Shown: positions 36,741 to 48,190 of the stretch, one piece after another
Layout of the letters: every line of letters begins with the position of its first letter
Position numbering within the stretch: position 1 is the stretch's first letter
Assembly (NCBI GenBank): GCA_040954595.2
Contig: CM082591.2
Coordinates: 5,270,001 to 5,334,000, forward strand
Origin: Balanoglossus misakiensis
Taxonomy: Eukaryota; Hemichordata
Reading direction: 5' to 3'
DNA length: 64,000 nucleotides
Notes under the pieces: generated by a model
Databases searched by the model: none
What the model saw: the letters and a program-made list of their open reading frames with translations, nothing else
Told to the model about the DNA's origin: nothing
Made by a program: the position numbers and the translations under genes

Positions 36741-38534
36741 TTATAAACTTTCATAACTGTTCGCATCCTGGGTTTCTGGAGATAGAGACGCGTACGTATC
36801 TTCCGTCCCATCGGCCACTGCAGCGTTAACATATACCTGTCCGGATTGGGCTTGATGGCCGCTCTTCAGTTGTGAATCGTGGACATAAGATTGTAGGTTT
36901 CCTAAATTTATGTCGGCCCCTGTTGGCGTTTCTGCCTTAGACGCTTGTGCAACAGTATCTCGGTTATCATGTGGTCTTCTTCCCCGCTTATGGCGACAGT
37001 GTCTTATTCCAAACAATAATCCGACCAGCAAAGCAGCTGTGAGAATGCCGAGAAAGAATCCGATCACCACCCCTACAAAGCCGGTAACAGATGGGACATC
37101 TGTGTTATCAAATGTAGTATGCGTTGCAACAGCGGTTTTCGCAGGGTGTGTTCCTGTTGATGGTACGGTTGTTTCTGTGGATGTGGTCATTATTGTTGGG
37201 ACCACATTATTTCCCTTGACTGTTGAAGATAACGGAACAGTCTGGTCTACGTCACGGATGTTTAGTACCCTTACCCCCAACGACGTCCCTTCTGCGTTGG
37301 TGGCCACGCAGGAATACGAACCCGAGTCTGTCATTTCAACGGATGAGATCAGGAGGCTCCCGTTGTCAACCTGAACCAACTTTTCATGCGAACACGCGTT
37401 CTGCAGTTGAGGGTATACAGCCTCCCCACCTGGGGTGAGCCAATATTTAAATGGGTCTGGTACACCCACTACGTCACAATCCAAAGTTACATCGTCACCC
37501 AAGTCGGCGATTATCACTTGGAAGAATGTGTTGAATACCGGAAGTGGATAACACGTCATGTTGTCCGGTGGTATTTGCAATAACTCACGTCCTGCAAGAT
37601 GATCTGGTGAATTACACAACATTGGTGAATATCCCAAATTCAATCGGTGACTGTTGTCATCCAGCCACATTCTGAAATCCCGTAAACGGCAGTCACACGA
37701 CCAAGGATTATTGTAAATGTATAAATAACGTAAGTTGTCAAGTCCATGGAAAATCTTTCCCGGTAAAGTTGTGATGTCGGTATTGTACATATGCAGTTGC
37801 TGCAGCTGACCTAAGCCAGTGAATATTTTCGATGGCAACGTTTTAAGTGGGTTTAGATGTAAGGTGAGGGATAGCAACTCCGTTAACCCATTAAAAATGG
37901 TTTCTGGTAGTGCTGTAAGTTGATTATTGTATATGGACAACGTATTCAAATTTCCCAGGCCCCGAAATAAGTTTTTTGGCAATGCATTAATTTGATTTTC
38001 GTATAAATAAAGAGCGCTAAGATTTGTCAATCCATCAAATAAATGTTCAGGTACACACGTTAATTTATTACCAGACAAATGAATCACTTCGATGTCTGTC
38101 AGTTCATGGAAAATTCTTTCTGGCATATGGGAGATTTGATTACTATTTATGTAAATGTATCTTAGTTTGGATAGATCCTTGAAAGTGTTCTCTTGAAGTG
38201 TCTCGATACGGTTGGACCACAGTTGAAGATAAGTTAAACTGTTCAGACCAATGAATGCATCTTCGGCTATATAGTAAATTCTGTTTCTAAACAGCTCTAG
38301 CCATATCAATTCCGAATAGCCGAGAAATGATCCACTTTCAATTCTAGTTATTTCGTTGCTCCAAAGTCTAAGTATAGTTGTGTTGTATGGTACATCTGAA
38401 GGGATTTCCGTCCAGCCTCGGTTACCACAATTGACGTCCGTGCCAGAACAAGAGCAGTTTGTTGGACATCCTTGAGTTTGCCGAAGTAGCGATAAAGCGC
38501 AGAAAATGAAACACAGTCCACACAGATATGCCAT
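36741..38534 (-). CDS. LRR-Ig type I membrane receptor, type B copy 2
   Basis: 597 codons, single coding exon (acceptor CTCCCCGCAG; exon begins 38555). Same plan as copy 1: signal peptide, LRRNT (CPTNCSCSGTDVNC), nine LRRs, LRRCT, one Ig, short stalk, uncharged TM, tail. Tail motifs: YVNA (Tyr568, fits the pYxN pattern bound by GRB2-type SH2 domains), YASL (Tyr581) and C-terminal YESL (Tyr594). Compared with copies 1 and 3, most substitutions lie in the LRR beta-strand/loop segments (for example TILRLWSNE, LLSLTLHLNPLK), while LRRCT, Ig and tail are nearly the same. That pattern suggests diversification of the binding face. Confidence 0.9.
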   Translation of the reverse strand: MAYLCGLCFIFCALSLLRQTQGCPTNCSCSGTDVNCGNRGWTEIPSDVPYNTTILRLWSNEITRIESGSFLGYSELIWLELFRNRIYYIAEDAFIGLNSLTYLQLWSNRIETLQENTFKDLSKLRYIYINSNQISHMPERIFHELTDIEVIHLSGNKLTCVPEHLFDGLTNLSALYLYENQINALPKNLFRGLGNLNTLSIYNNQLTALPETIFNGLTELLSLTLHLNPLKTLPSKIFTGLGQLQQLHMYNTDITTLPGKIFHGLDNLRYLYIYNNPWSCDCRLRDFRMWLDDNSHRLNLGYSPMLCNSPDHLAGRELLQIPPDNMTCYPLPVFNTFFQVIIADLGDDVTLDCDVVGVPDPFKYWLTPGGEAVYPQLQNACSHEKLVQVDNGSLLISSVEMTDSGSYSCVATNAEGTSLGVRVLNIRDVDQTVPLSSTVKGNNVVPTIMTTSTETTVPSTGTHPAKTAVATHTTFDNTDVPSVTGFVGVVIGFFLGILTAALLVGLLFGIRHCRHKRGRRPHDNRDTVAQASKAETPTGADINLGNLQSYVHDSQLKSGHQAQSGQVYVNAAVADGTEDTYASLSPETQDANSYESL

Positions 38535-39679
38535 GTCGATGACTGATGGAGTATTCTGCGGGGAGAATATAATAATTATATTCAGTTATTTTCACATAAT
38601 TCCTTTCAAAGTTATGTACCGTTAGTAAGATGTCATGGTGGTATTTATTTCGGGTTGTGTTCATTGAAATTGTTGCTGATACACACGCATTCGATCTATG
38701 AATGAAATGATCTTGCACAACAACACACTTTCAAAATCAGTCGTTGTCTGCAAGATTTGAATGATTTTAATATTCTGGCAAATGTCACGGAATATACAGC
38801 GTTTTATGTGGGTGGCTGCGGCTCGCTGGTTTTCTATGGAGATGATGAATAAAGTAGTCTTTTCCGGGTTCAAAGGTCAGTTACGGAAGGATGACAATAA
38901 GTACAATACCTGGCGGTGTGCTGATATGAGCTGTGTCGATATAACAAGACGTGCTTAGGCTTGGTAAACAATGGCGGATCTCTTTCACTCTCTTCTCACC
39001 CAGACATATTTAAGAAGGAATAGAAGCAGATATGACGTTTGTTTGGGGCTCTGGCACAAATAAGAAATTTGCCAAAGCTGCAAAAGAGAACTCAAGACGT
39101 ATCAAGTAGTGGTTTATAGAAGCCGTCGTTGAGACTTGCGAAGCGGTTTCGTGCATACAAAACCGAGTGTCGTGTCCACAGGGGTAATAGCACCCGACGG
39201 AACAGTAAGATGTTCCAGCTTAAAAACGGGCAAACCTGTTAATTTGATCATTTTGGTATCATGAATGCGACAGCAAATAGTTTGCCAGACAGATATTTTG
39301 TTGTTGACACTGACTCATAGCTCTGGCGTGATTCTAATGTCCACAGAGGACCAGTTCCATTTGCCAATTCACGCGTAACCAAGTTGTTTACAAGGGCGCA
39401 TTGAAAAGTGGAATTTTGCATTCCCCTAATTTTGTTTATACTCGTAGGCTATACGAATAAAAGCCAAAATTCATTTAATATTCGCGCTTCATCTTGTTGT
39501 CACATAAAATCTCAACTGAATCGCTGCATGTGATAAACTTACAGAGTGATAGAGATTATGCTGGTATGGTTGGAAAACAGATCTGATAATGCTCAACGAC
39601 AACAAAAATACTTACGTTGACGATTTGTATAATGAATGACAAAAGTTTAAGTGTGTGGGTCAATGTGGGTAAGACTTAC

Positions 39680-39750
39680 CCTACAATGTTTCAATGTGCG
39701 TAGACACAATCCAGCTTATGCCAGTGTTCTGAGGTAGACTCGTGACTGTC
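39680..39750 (-). promoter_or_regulatory. Putative non-coding first exon of type B copy 2
   Basis: The strong donor GTAAGTCTTACC is kept (exon end 39680). The TATA-like element of copies 1 and 3 (TTTATAGA) reads TTTTTAGA here (near 39776-39783), so this copy may be expressed differently. The 5' limit is approximate. Confidence 0.4.
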
Positions 39751-40484
39751 CCTGTGCGGTGCTGTCGGCAAGTTTTTTCTAAAAAGGGTGGCGCCACAAA
39801 CATTTGCTAAATGGGAGCAATAATTCACTTCCATGACCCCATGTCATGACGTTTACATCCTGGCATTTCGTGGGGATGAATTTACCATGATTTTGAAATT
39901 GAACTTTGAAAAAGTAAACCACGCTTGAATACGTGCACTCTAATTGTAAAATGATTTGTTTTGCAAAAGTATGAAGGATTTGAGCAACGTGAAATATGTG
40001 ACGTCATGTCAAGAAAACACTATACGGTGCGTGGTCCTTAGTGACCGTAAAGGGAGTCTATTCAGAGGCTATACATTGAAATGCACAAGTGGCCATAAAA
40101 GTTTCCATTGACATGGATCTGTGTCACTGGACAAAACGTCACCAACCATTGGTGTACGCAGACTCTGCACAAAGGGGCTAAGATGGCTCCCCTTGCCCCA
40201 TAGTGCCATCTGTACTACAATGGTTGAGACAGATCACACGGTACAGCCGTCACACTTGGGGCTATTTACTCAGAACGCACTATTTTGTAGCCCAGCAAAT
40301 TCATCCTTTTATCTAAGTGATTATGTTCATCAATAAAATACTTTAATCTTGGTCGGCAAATGCCATGTTTTTGACTTTGTTGGGATTTTAGTACCCATTC
40401 CTGCATACCACGATAGTTTTGTACTCTTGCAACGGGCAGTTGAATAAACGGGTACTGGACGATACACATATTGAAATGTTGGGT

Positions 40485-42701
40485 TCAGATTTCTTGCAAA
40501 TCTATATCAAATCTCTGCTCAGCTGCTGGCTCGACTGTTCTTGGTTTTCTGTCCTCAGACGTAACATCGACTGTGTTGCCTTGGTTGTCAAAACTCACTG
40601 AAAAGCTACCATGTTTTTCGTAAGTATTTTGAATCACTTTGCGGCGACAGTAGCGGACCGCAAATAGTATTCCCATCGCTGCCAGAGTCGCGAGAACTCC
40701 CAGAAAGAATCCGAGCACGGCCCACACGAGATCAGAATTTCTCGTGTTTTCCATTGTTGTGCTGGAATGGTTCCCGCTGATGTGTGTGCTTTTGAAGGGT
40801 CTCTCGGTGTCTGCTCCCCCTTCTGTCGCGGATTCTGTAACTGCAGGTACATTACCCTCCGTTACATGCGGGACTTTTGTGCTACTGAATGACACGGTTG
40901 CCGTGGTGATTGCCAGTGGCATGGTTGTTTTGGCCAACGTTTCCCCAGCCGTTCTAACCTCAGTTGTCGAGACTATAGATGACAGTGTTTGAGATCTACC
41001 TGAAGTTCTCAATAATGAACTACTCTGTTCTGTATAAGTTACTGTGGATGGTTTATGTGATGTTAACGGCGTTGTTCTTTCTATGTAACTTATCGTGGTT
41101 GGTAAATCAGGTGTTGATGTGAATGGAGTGGTATGTTCCATATGACTATTTGTTGATGTCATTGCTAATGTTGTTAACGGCGAAGTCTGTTCTGTGTAAC
41201 CGAGATTTAGTATTCTTACACCCACAGACGTTCCCTGTGAGTTCGTCGCGACGCAAGAATACGAACCCAAATCTGACATCTGTACGTTTTGAATGAAGAG
41301 GCCCCCGCCATTTGTACGACCCGTGCTTTCATTCGGACACGTATCTTGCGATGGTAGGCGTACAACCAAACCTGGTGGAGTAATCCAGTATTTATCTGGA
41401 TCGGGCTCGCCAACTACGTCACAATCCAAAGTCACGCTGTGCCCTATGTCTGTGGTTAGTGTTCTAACCGGCGTGACGAATACCGGAAGTGGATAGCAAG
41501 TAAGATTGTTCAGTGGTATTTGCAGCACATTCTCTCCCACGTGGGTGTCTGGGGAATCACAAGTCATAGCTGTAGAACCATAGTAAAGTCGGCCATCATT
41601 ATCCATGAGCCACGCTTTAAGGTCTTTCAAACGACAGTCACATGACCAGGGATTGTCGTAGAGGTATAAGTAATCTAAGTCATCAAGACCATCGAACACA
41701 GTACTCGGTAGAGTTGTGAGGCTGTTATTTTGTAGGTACAATTTATCCAATTGGCCCAAACCTTGGAATATTTTCAGCGGTAACGTTGTTAATGCATTGA
41801 ATTCCAAATACAGCTGGCTCAACATATTCAACCGTTCGAAAATGTTCTCTGGCATTGACTTTAACGGGTTTCTGCTCAAAGTGAGAAACTGCAGCTCTAC
41901 CAAGTCATCGAATAGCCGTCCAGGCAACGTGGTGATCTTATTAGAGTTTAGATACAGTTTCTCCAGACTTGATAGTCCGCTGAACAGATCGGCTGCTAGG
42001 CACGCCAGTTTATTGCTGGCTAGGTGAAGAGTTTGAAGATGTGCGAGTCCGCGGAAGATACCCGCGGGTAAGTGTGTGATTTGGTTATTGTATGCGTAAA
42101 TAGCACTTATGTATCTCAGGTTAGTAAAGAGGTCCTCCCGGAGCGTCGTGAAGTTGTTGTTGTTTAGACCAAGAGTCTCAATTTCACCAAGGCTCTCGAA
42201 TATTCCTTCCGGTAGGACACTCAGCTGAGTGAAACTGACGCTCAGGGATCGTATTTTGCCTAGGCCTTGGAAGATTTGTTGTGGCAAGGAACCCAGGCCA
42301 TTTCTGTACACGTTAAGGTGCAACAGCTCGTGCAGACCGTGGAATATAGTCTCCGGCAACGACGATAGCAAGTTCTCGTTGATGTGGAGAGACTGCAGAC
42401 GATTAAGTCCAGCGAACGCATCTTCGCCCATGTAGGTGATGTCATTGTGGTCCAGATGCAATTCCAAAAGTTGAGGATATCCCAGAAAGGAGCCGTTCTC
42501 CACGCGAGTTAGGTGGTTGTAGTTCAGTTTCAGAATGGTCGTGTCAATCGATATGTTGGCTGGGATCTCTCTCAGTTGCCGGTAACTGCAATCGACGCGG
42601 GTTTGAAAGCATGAACAATTGGCTGGACACCCTTGGTTCATTGGCAATAGTGTCACAGTGGAAAATAGCAAATAAACGCCACATACAAATAGGTATGCCA
42701 T
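40485..42701 (-). CDS. LRR-Ig type I membrane receptor, type C copy 1
   Basis: 738 codons in one exon; acceptor TTTTTCTCCAG before the start (exon begins 42740). Signal peptide about 1-23; LRRNT (CPANCSCFQTRVDC); twelve LRRs; LRRCT (NPWSCDCRLKDLKAW ... TCYPLPVF); Ig domain (LDCDVVGEP ... SYSCVATN); long Thr/Ser-rich, mucin-like stalk of about 150 residues; TM about 659-682; 56-residue tail ending FDIDLQEI. The tail has one Tyr (TYEKHG) and no YxxL/I, unlike type B. So signalling would need a partner, or the protein acts as a decoy or adhesion molecule. The end (D/A)L(P/Q)EI is shared with type A. Confidence 0.9.
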   Translation of the reverse strand: MAYLFVCGVYLLFSTVTLLPMNQGCPANCSCFQTRVDCSYRQLREIPANISIDTTILKLNYNHLTRVENGSFLGYPQLLELHLDHNDITYMGEDAFAGLNRLQSLHINENLLSSLPETIFHGLHELLHLNVYRNGLGSLPQQIFQGLGKIRSLSVSFTQLSVLPEGIFESLGEIETLGLNNNNFTTLREDLFTNLRYISAIYAYNNQITHLPAGIFRGLAHLQTLHLASNKLACLAADLFSGLSSLEKLYLNSNKITTLPGRLFDDLVELQFLTLSRNPLKSMPENIFERLNMLSQLYLEFNALTTLPLKIFQGLGQLDKLYLQNNSLTTLPSTVFDGLDDLDYLYLYDNPWSCDCRLKDLKAWLMDNDGRLYYGSTAMTCDSPDTHVGENVLQIPLNNLTCYPLPVFVTPVRTLTTDIGHSVTLDCDVVGEPDPDKYWITPPGLVVRLPSQDTCPNESTGRTNGGGLFIQNVQMSDLGSYSCVATNSQGTSVGVRILNLGYTEQTSPLTTLAMTSTNSHMEHTTPFTSTPDLPTTISYIERTTPLTSHKPSTVTYTEQSSSLLRTSGRSQTLSSIVSTTEVRTAGETLAKTTMPLAITTATVSFSSTKVPHVTEGNVPAVTESATEGGADTERPFKSTHISGNHSSTTMENTRNSDLVWAVLGFFLGVLATLAAMGILFAVRYCRRKVIQNTYEKHGSFSVSFDNQGNTVDVTSEDRKPRTVEPAAEQRFDIDLQEI

Positions 42702-44817
42702 ACCGTCCTGCTGTTAGGCTACATCAGCTGATGAAATGATCTGGAGAAAAATTCAAAATGTTATTTTTAAACATGGTAACAAAACGCCAAATTTAAGGCT
42801 CAGGGATTTGAAAAGCAACTTAATCTACAGTGGTTTCATTAGCCTATTTGAGTATAAACATTTATTTTAATGCATTGAGGCGGATTTTGTATTTTTTCAT
42901 GTAGTCAAAGAAACTCCATTTAGCATGAAATATGTGGTACCATTTATTTCACAGCGTAAATTAATTGCATTCTTTGACTGCCCGCTTGAGGTAAAAAAAC
43001 GAGTGACAAAAATGCTAAATTGACCTACATTTTATATTTGCAGACACACACTTGCTTTGTTCATATTACAAAGCGCGTGGGTCAAGGCAGGTCCCTTTTA
43101 CCTGCCCCCGAGGAGAACGTTGACATACATTAACACATAAGACAGGCCGTGTCAGTGTACAAGGTAAACACATGCAACAATTACATACAGAATGGGATCT
43201 CGGCGGCAACACATAGGCCTACGTGCATAGCAGCCGCGCTAGTGAAGGTAAAATCGAGTAGAAATTTAAACCTATGTCAATTCTGACTGGCGCATGTAAT
43301 ACCTTTAATGTAACGTGGTCATACACCTCCCTTATTATTTCATAGTTCATTTTTCTTCAGATATACGGTTACCCAGAGATACAGGTGTAGGCCTAGTAGT
43401 GTCGCTCACAACGACGGCCGCGGGAACCCTTCCCAGTATCCTATAGCACCAGTAAACAGTGTCACCACACTCCTCCCGTATAATGCCAGAGAATTGATAT
43501 TGCGTACCACACAAAGACATACATGTATACTGCTTAGGCTAGTTCAAAAGGAAGACTGCTCACCTAATTGATAAGGCAGCTTACGGTTTTCGGCGGGACA
43601 ATTTCGTCGTCTGCGTCTGGGATTCGTGCTTCGCCATAGAAGTTGTAGTTAACGTCATAGGTCAGGGGTCAGACGGTGGGTCACGCCTCTGTTATTGTTC
43701 CGGTTCGCTGTATTCAAATGAACTGCGCTCTGGTATGTTAGGGCCTATAGCCGAAATATCGGTTTGGTTCGCCTGTGTTACTGGCATGTTAGGCCTATTC
43801 ATGGATACTGCGGTATTGGGTCGCTGGATCAATCGAGAAATTAACCGATCCTTCCAGGAAATTTTCGCCCACAACCAAAATGAGACTGAAAATACGGTGT
43901 CAGATTTATGAATCTCAGCTATTTGGAAAAAGGACTGAAAACTTTCACGAATTACAGTAAAACAAGGCATTGCATTGAATTTGCATGTTGTAATACACGA
44001 TGAACGAGTTCTCATTTGCAGATGTACAGGTCAGATTATAGTACCGTCTAGACGTTTGAGTGCATATAATAATAGGCCTACACTCCAAATAACGTACTGA
44101 GTCGTGTTTGAGTCCGTGGAAGACACTTTTACGTTGGCCTAATGAGTGAATTACTTTATATCTTCAATTCATTTCCATTTCGCACCAAGAAACATAACGA
44201 GTGGATATTAAAATTATTGTTTCTCCATTAAAGATATGTGTGGAGCAATGACGTGGAAATGTTAAGTATCGGTCTATAGACCCGTGAGAAAAAGTGGTCA
44301 TAAATTAAGTGATGTTTTATGGCAGGAACTAAAGTTTTGTAGTTTCGTATGGGAAGAAAGTTTTCGTTTACATAATGGCATTTTGAAATGAAGTGAAATC
44401 TGAAAATTATTTAGTGTCGCTGATAGTGACGGTTTAATGGTCTTTGCATTTCTTCCCATTGTTCTGTTGGCGTGTCGTGACTGTACGTGCATGCAAGGAA
44501 TTCCTGGGGTTTCATGGGGCGCGGTGGTTGACTGCTTGTTTACAAAGAGCACCGCGGTCCGGTGTAGCATACATACAGTTGTCACTGTTAGCGGCTTAGG
44601 GTCATAATATAGTTAGCGAATTCAATGGATTCAACCTGCTGGTAACAATGACCGCTCTGGTTCGCGGCGTTCAGGTTTTGTGTCGATGCAAATAAGAGCA
44701 GGGTGTCCTTCTCGTCACCTTTGAACCGGGAACTACGGCGCGGTATTTACGCGGCTACATTTTACTTTCGTCAGAATGTATCAAATCGACGTTTCCGCCA
44801 GAAGGGTCTGGGCAGAC

Positions 44818-44873
44818 ATGGCGACGCCGTGCGCGGGAGGGAATTTGACAGGATTCTTCGCGCTATTTCTCTG
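44818..44873 (+). pseudogene. Truncated copy of the SRCR/WSC/CUB receptor signal-peptide exon
   Basis: From the ATG at 44818 this matches the first coding exon of the plus-strand receptor (54543 onward) for about 56 bp with a few changes, then switches at 44873/44874 into the left flank of duplication unit 3. The fusion creates TGA directly at the joint, so only 18 codons remain. The region upstream (43.5-44.8 kb) is also a copy of the receptor 5' region, so its promoter may still be active. Confidence 0.88.
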
Positions 44874-46270
44874 ATACAATGATTTCTCTGTCGTCAAAAT
44901 TGGCAACATAACAGGCGAAAACATTGCACCATGATTTAGTTGTTTGCGCCCAAGTGAATACTAATCTATCGTTAACGTCTGTGGAAAAGTAGAAAAAATA
45001 ATTTGCATTTACAGTTAGCTGGCCTCAGTGATTCTCTCATCCAAAAGACACAATAACATTCGTTCCCATGCGTTCATAGCCATAAATCATATTATTTTAT
45101 TAACTGATGCAATGACATTACAATTTTTTTTTAATGTTAATAATAAATGTATATCATATGCGTTGGTTCATATCCTATGCATGTAAGATTTATAGTTATA
45201 CAAATACATGCAAAATGGTAAATTCAGTAAAATGCAGAGACAGCGTGTTACAAAAGATAGGGCATAACACGCTCAGTCAGTCAAGACATAATATAATGAA
45301 ATTAACCATAGTTTCATTTGAATATAGTAGATAAACCGCCCAACCATTAACACTGTTTAAATTTCTTCGAATTTTCCACAATTCATAAAAAGGTTTCTTT
45401 AAAATGATAAGAAGTCATATCTTGAAGAAAACATAGTTAAATCAAACAGATGGTTTCATAATCCTATAAGCCTCATTAGCTGGAATCAATTGCTCACTAT
45501 ATACCGAAAGTCGACGTAGCCCACAACGGTCACAAAGTTGACAAATGCATTCGAGACTCACAGCCAAAAGTATATGTACACACAATATATTGTGTTATTA
45601 AACCGAATATTGGACATTATATCGTCCTTCTGAAATTGAGTTAAACAAGACGCCGCAGTTGATAATAAAACAATTATAATGAAAATAACAGAAACAACTT
45701 ATGTACTTCAAGATACAGGATTTGTAAAAACAACAATGTTTCATTAAATTCATAATTTCTCCCAAGTAACCGAGATTCTTGTAAATTTATGTAAGGAAAC
45801 TATTTTTTGCGAAAAAATTAATAAATGATAATTCATACACAGTTATATTTATCTCCTAATCAGTATGTTTTTTAAAAAAATTCCTTTAAATATATTTGAA
45901 TACAATTGAAAATTTTACAATTTCTTTTCTCTGTTTATTAAGGATGTTTTATCAGCTTAGTTTTGTAAGCGTGAATGCTATTAGTTTGGCAGATGGCTCG
46001 ACATTTTACACTGATTATGCATGCGTACAAATGGCAGAGACCATCTGCATATTCTTACGTCTAGATCCTCTAGTAATTTTAGTAAGTGAAATAAGTAGGT
46101 TCGGAATTGCATAAATTATCGCGTCAACCAGTGTAAGAGGAGCTATGTATATTGTATAGCTGTCTACGATTTGAAATACTTGCAAACAGAAAAGCTATCT
46201 TTATAGCCCAACTTTACAAACATCGCCAAGCAATGTAAAGACTGCGCATTAAAGTATCATATCAGGTTGC

Positions 46271-48190
46271 TTATAAACTTTCATAAGTGTTCGCATCCTG
46301 GGTTTCTGGAGATAGAGACGCGTACGCAGCTTCCGTCCCATCGGGCATTGCAGCGTTTACATATACGTGTCCGGATTGGGCTTGATGGCCGCTCTTCAGC
46401 TGTGAACCGTGGACATAAGATTGTAGGTTTCCTAAATTTATGTCGGCCCCTGTTGGCGTTTCTTCCTTAGACGCTTGTGCAACAGTATCTCGGTTATCAT
46501 GTGGTCTTCTTCCCCGCTTATGGCGACAGTGTCTAATTCCAAACAATAATCCAACCAGCAAAGCAGCTGTGAGAATGCCGAGAAAGAATCCGATCACTGC
46601 CCCTACAAAAAGTGGATTGGCGATCTTCATGTCAGCAGCAGTTTCAGCCGTTTCCTCGGTGACAGACGGGACATCTGTGTTATCAAATGTAGTATGCGTT
46701 TCAACAGCGGTTTTCGCAGGGTGGGTTCCTGTTGATGGTGCGGTTGTTTCTTCGGATGTAGACATTATTGTTGTGTCAGCCTGTCCTGTCGTTGGGATTC
46801 CATTGTTGGTCGGCTCTGTCGTTGGAATCACATCGTTGACCTCCTTTGTTGTTGGGGCCGCACTGTTTCCCATGACTGTCGAAGTTAACGGAACAGTCTG
46901 GTCTACGTCACGGATGTTTAGTACCCTTACCCCCAACGACGTCCCTTCTGCGTTGGTGGCCACGCAGGAATACGAACCCGAGTCTGTCATTTCAACGGAT
47001 GAGATCAGGAGGCTCCCGTTGTCAACTTGAACCAACTTTTCATGCGAACACGCGTTCTGCAGTTGAGGGTATACAGCCTCCCCACCAGGGGTGAGCCAAT
47101 ATTTAAATGGGTCTGGTTCACCAACTACGTCACAATCCAATGTTACATTGTCACCCACGTCCGTGATTATCACTTCGAATTCTGTGCTGAATACCGGAAG
47201 TGGATAACACGTCATGTTGTCCGGTGGTATTTGCAATAACTCACGTCCTGCAAGATGATCTGGTGAATTACACATCATTGGTGGAGATCCCAAATTCAAT
47301 CGGTGACTGTTGTCATCCAGCCACATTCTGAAATCCCGTAAACGGCAGTCACACGACCAAGGATTATTGTAAATGTATAAATAACCTGAGTTGTCAAGTC
47401 CATGGAAAATCTTTCCCGGCAAAGTTGTTATGTCGTTATTGTACATATGCAGCCACTTCAGCTGACCTAAGCCAGTGAATATTTTCGATGGCAAGGTTTT
47501 CATTGGGTTTTGACCTAAGTTGAGGTATGTCAACGTCGTTAACCCATTAAAAACGGTTTCGGGTAGTATAGTTAGTTGATTATCGTACATATACAACGTA
47601 TGCAAATTTCCCAGGCCCCGAAATAAGTTTTTAGGCAATGCATTAATTTGATTGCTGTGTAAGTAAAGAGCGCGAAGATTTGTCAATCCATCAAATACAT
47701 TTTCAGGAACACACGTCAATCTATTATGAGCCAAATGAATCCTGTCGATGTCTGTCAGTTCATGGAAAATTCTTTCTGGCAAATGGGAGATTTGATTATT
47801 ATGTATGTGAATGTCTCTTAGTTTGGATAGATCCTTGAAAGTGTTCTCTTGAAGTGTCTCGATACGGTTGGACGCCAGGTGAAGAAAAGTTAAACTGTTC
47901 AGACCAATAAATGCATCTTCAGCTATATAGTAAATTCTATTGCCATGCAGGTCTAGGTGTAGCAATTCTGAATAGTTGATAAAGGATTCGCTTTCAATTC
48001 TAGTTATGTCGTTGTTGTAGAGTAAAAGTTTGGCTGTGTTGTATGGTACATCTGAAGGGATTTCCGTCCAGCCTCGGTTACCACAATTGACGTTCGTGCC
48101 AGTACAATAGCAGCTTGTTGGACATCCTTGAGTTTGCCGAAGTAGCGATAAAGCACAGAAAATGAAACCCAGTCCACACAGATATGCCAT
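46271..48190 (-). CDS. LRR-Ig type I membrane receptor, type B copy 3
   Basis: 639 codons, single coding exon (exon begins 48211). Signal peptide, LRRNT (CPTSCYCTGTNVNC), nine LRRs, LRRCT, Ig, TM, tail with YVNA (Tyr610), YASL (Tyr623) and C-terminal YESL (Tyr636). It is about 40 residues longer than copies 1 and 2 because the stalk has additional PTTxxxNxxIPTT-like blocks and a TEETAETAADMKIANPL segment before the TM, which the others lack. In the last LRR, DNLRYLYI of copy 2 is DNSGYLYI, replacing a consensus Leu. LRRs 1-2 differ strongly from copies 1 and 2 (for example KLLLYNND, LLHLDLHGN). Confidence 0.9.
   Translation of the reverse strand: MAYLCGLGFIFCALSLLRQTQGCPTSCYCTGTNVNCGNRGWTEIPSDVPYNTAKLLLYNNDITRIESESFINYSELLHLDLHGNRIYYIAEDAFIGLNSLTFLHLASNRIETLQENTFKDLSKLRDIHIHNNQISHLPERIFHELTDIDRIHLAHNRLTCVPENVFDGLTNLRALYLHSNQINALPKNLFRGLGNLHTLYMYDNQLTILPETVFNGLTTLTYLNLGQNPMKTLPSKIFTGLGQLKWLHMYNNDITTLPGKIFHGLDNSGYLYIYNNPWSCDCRLRDFRMWLDDNSHRLNLGSPPMMCNSPDHLAGRELLQIPPDNMTCYPLPVFSTEFEVIITDVGDNVTLDCDVVGEPDPFKYWLTPGGEAVYPQLQNACSHEKLVQVDNGSLLISSVEMTDSGSYSCVATNAEGTSLGVRVLNIRDVDQTVPLTSTVMGNSAAPTTKEVNDVIPTTEPTNNGIPTTGQADTTIMSTSEETTAPSTGTHPAKTAVETHTTFDNTDVPSVTEETAETAADMKIANPLFVGAVIGFFLGILTAALLVGLLFGIRHCRHKRGRRPHDNRDTVAQASKEETPTGADINLGNLQSYVHGSQLKSGHQAQSGHVYVNAAMPDGTEAAYASLSPETQDANTYESL

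Larger units (their letters stand above)
35535..44873. repeat. Segmental duplication unit 2 (type B + type C genes)
   Basis: Colinear with 44874-54599 over about 9.3 kb: type B gene, its promoter, spacer, type C gene, its upstream region and the first part of the signal-peptide exon of the plus-strand receptor gene. Type C coding regions differ at about two dozen of 738 residues. Confidence 0.9.

Noticed and set aside
30840-45340. 66-codon plus-strand ORF present in all three type B 3' flanks (about 30.84, 35.61 and 45.13 kb)
   Set aside because: Its conservation is no higher than that of surrounding non-coding sequence in the duplicated flanks, so duplication alone explains it.
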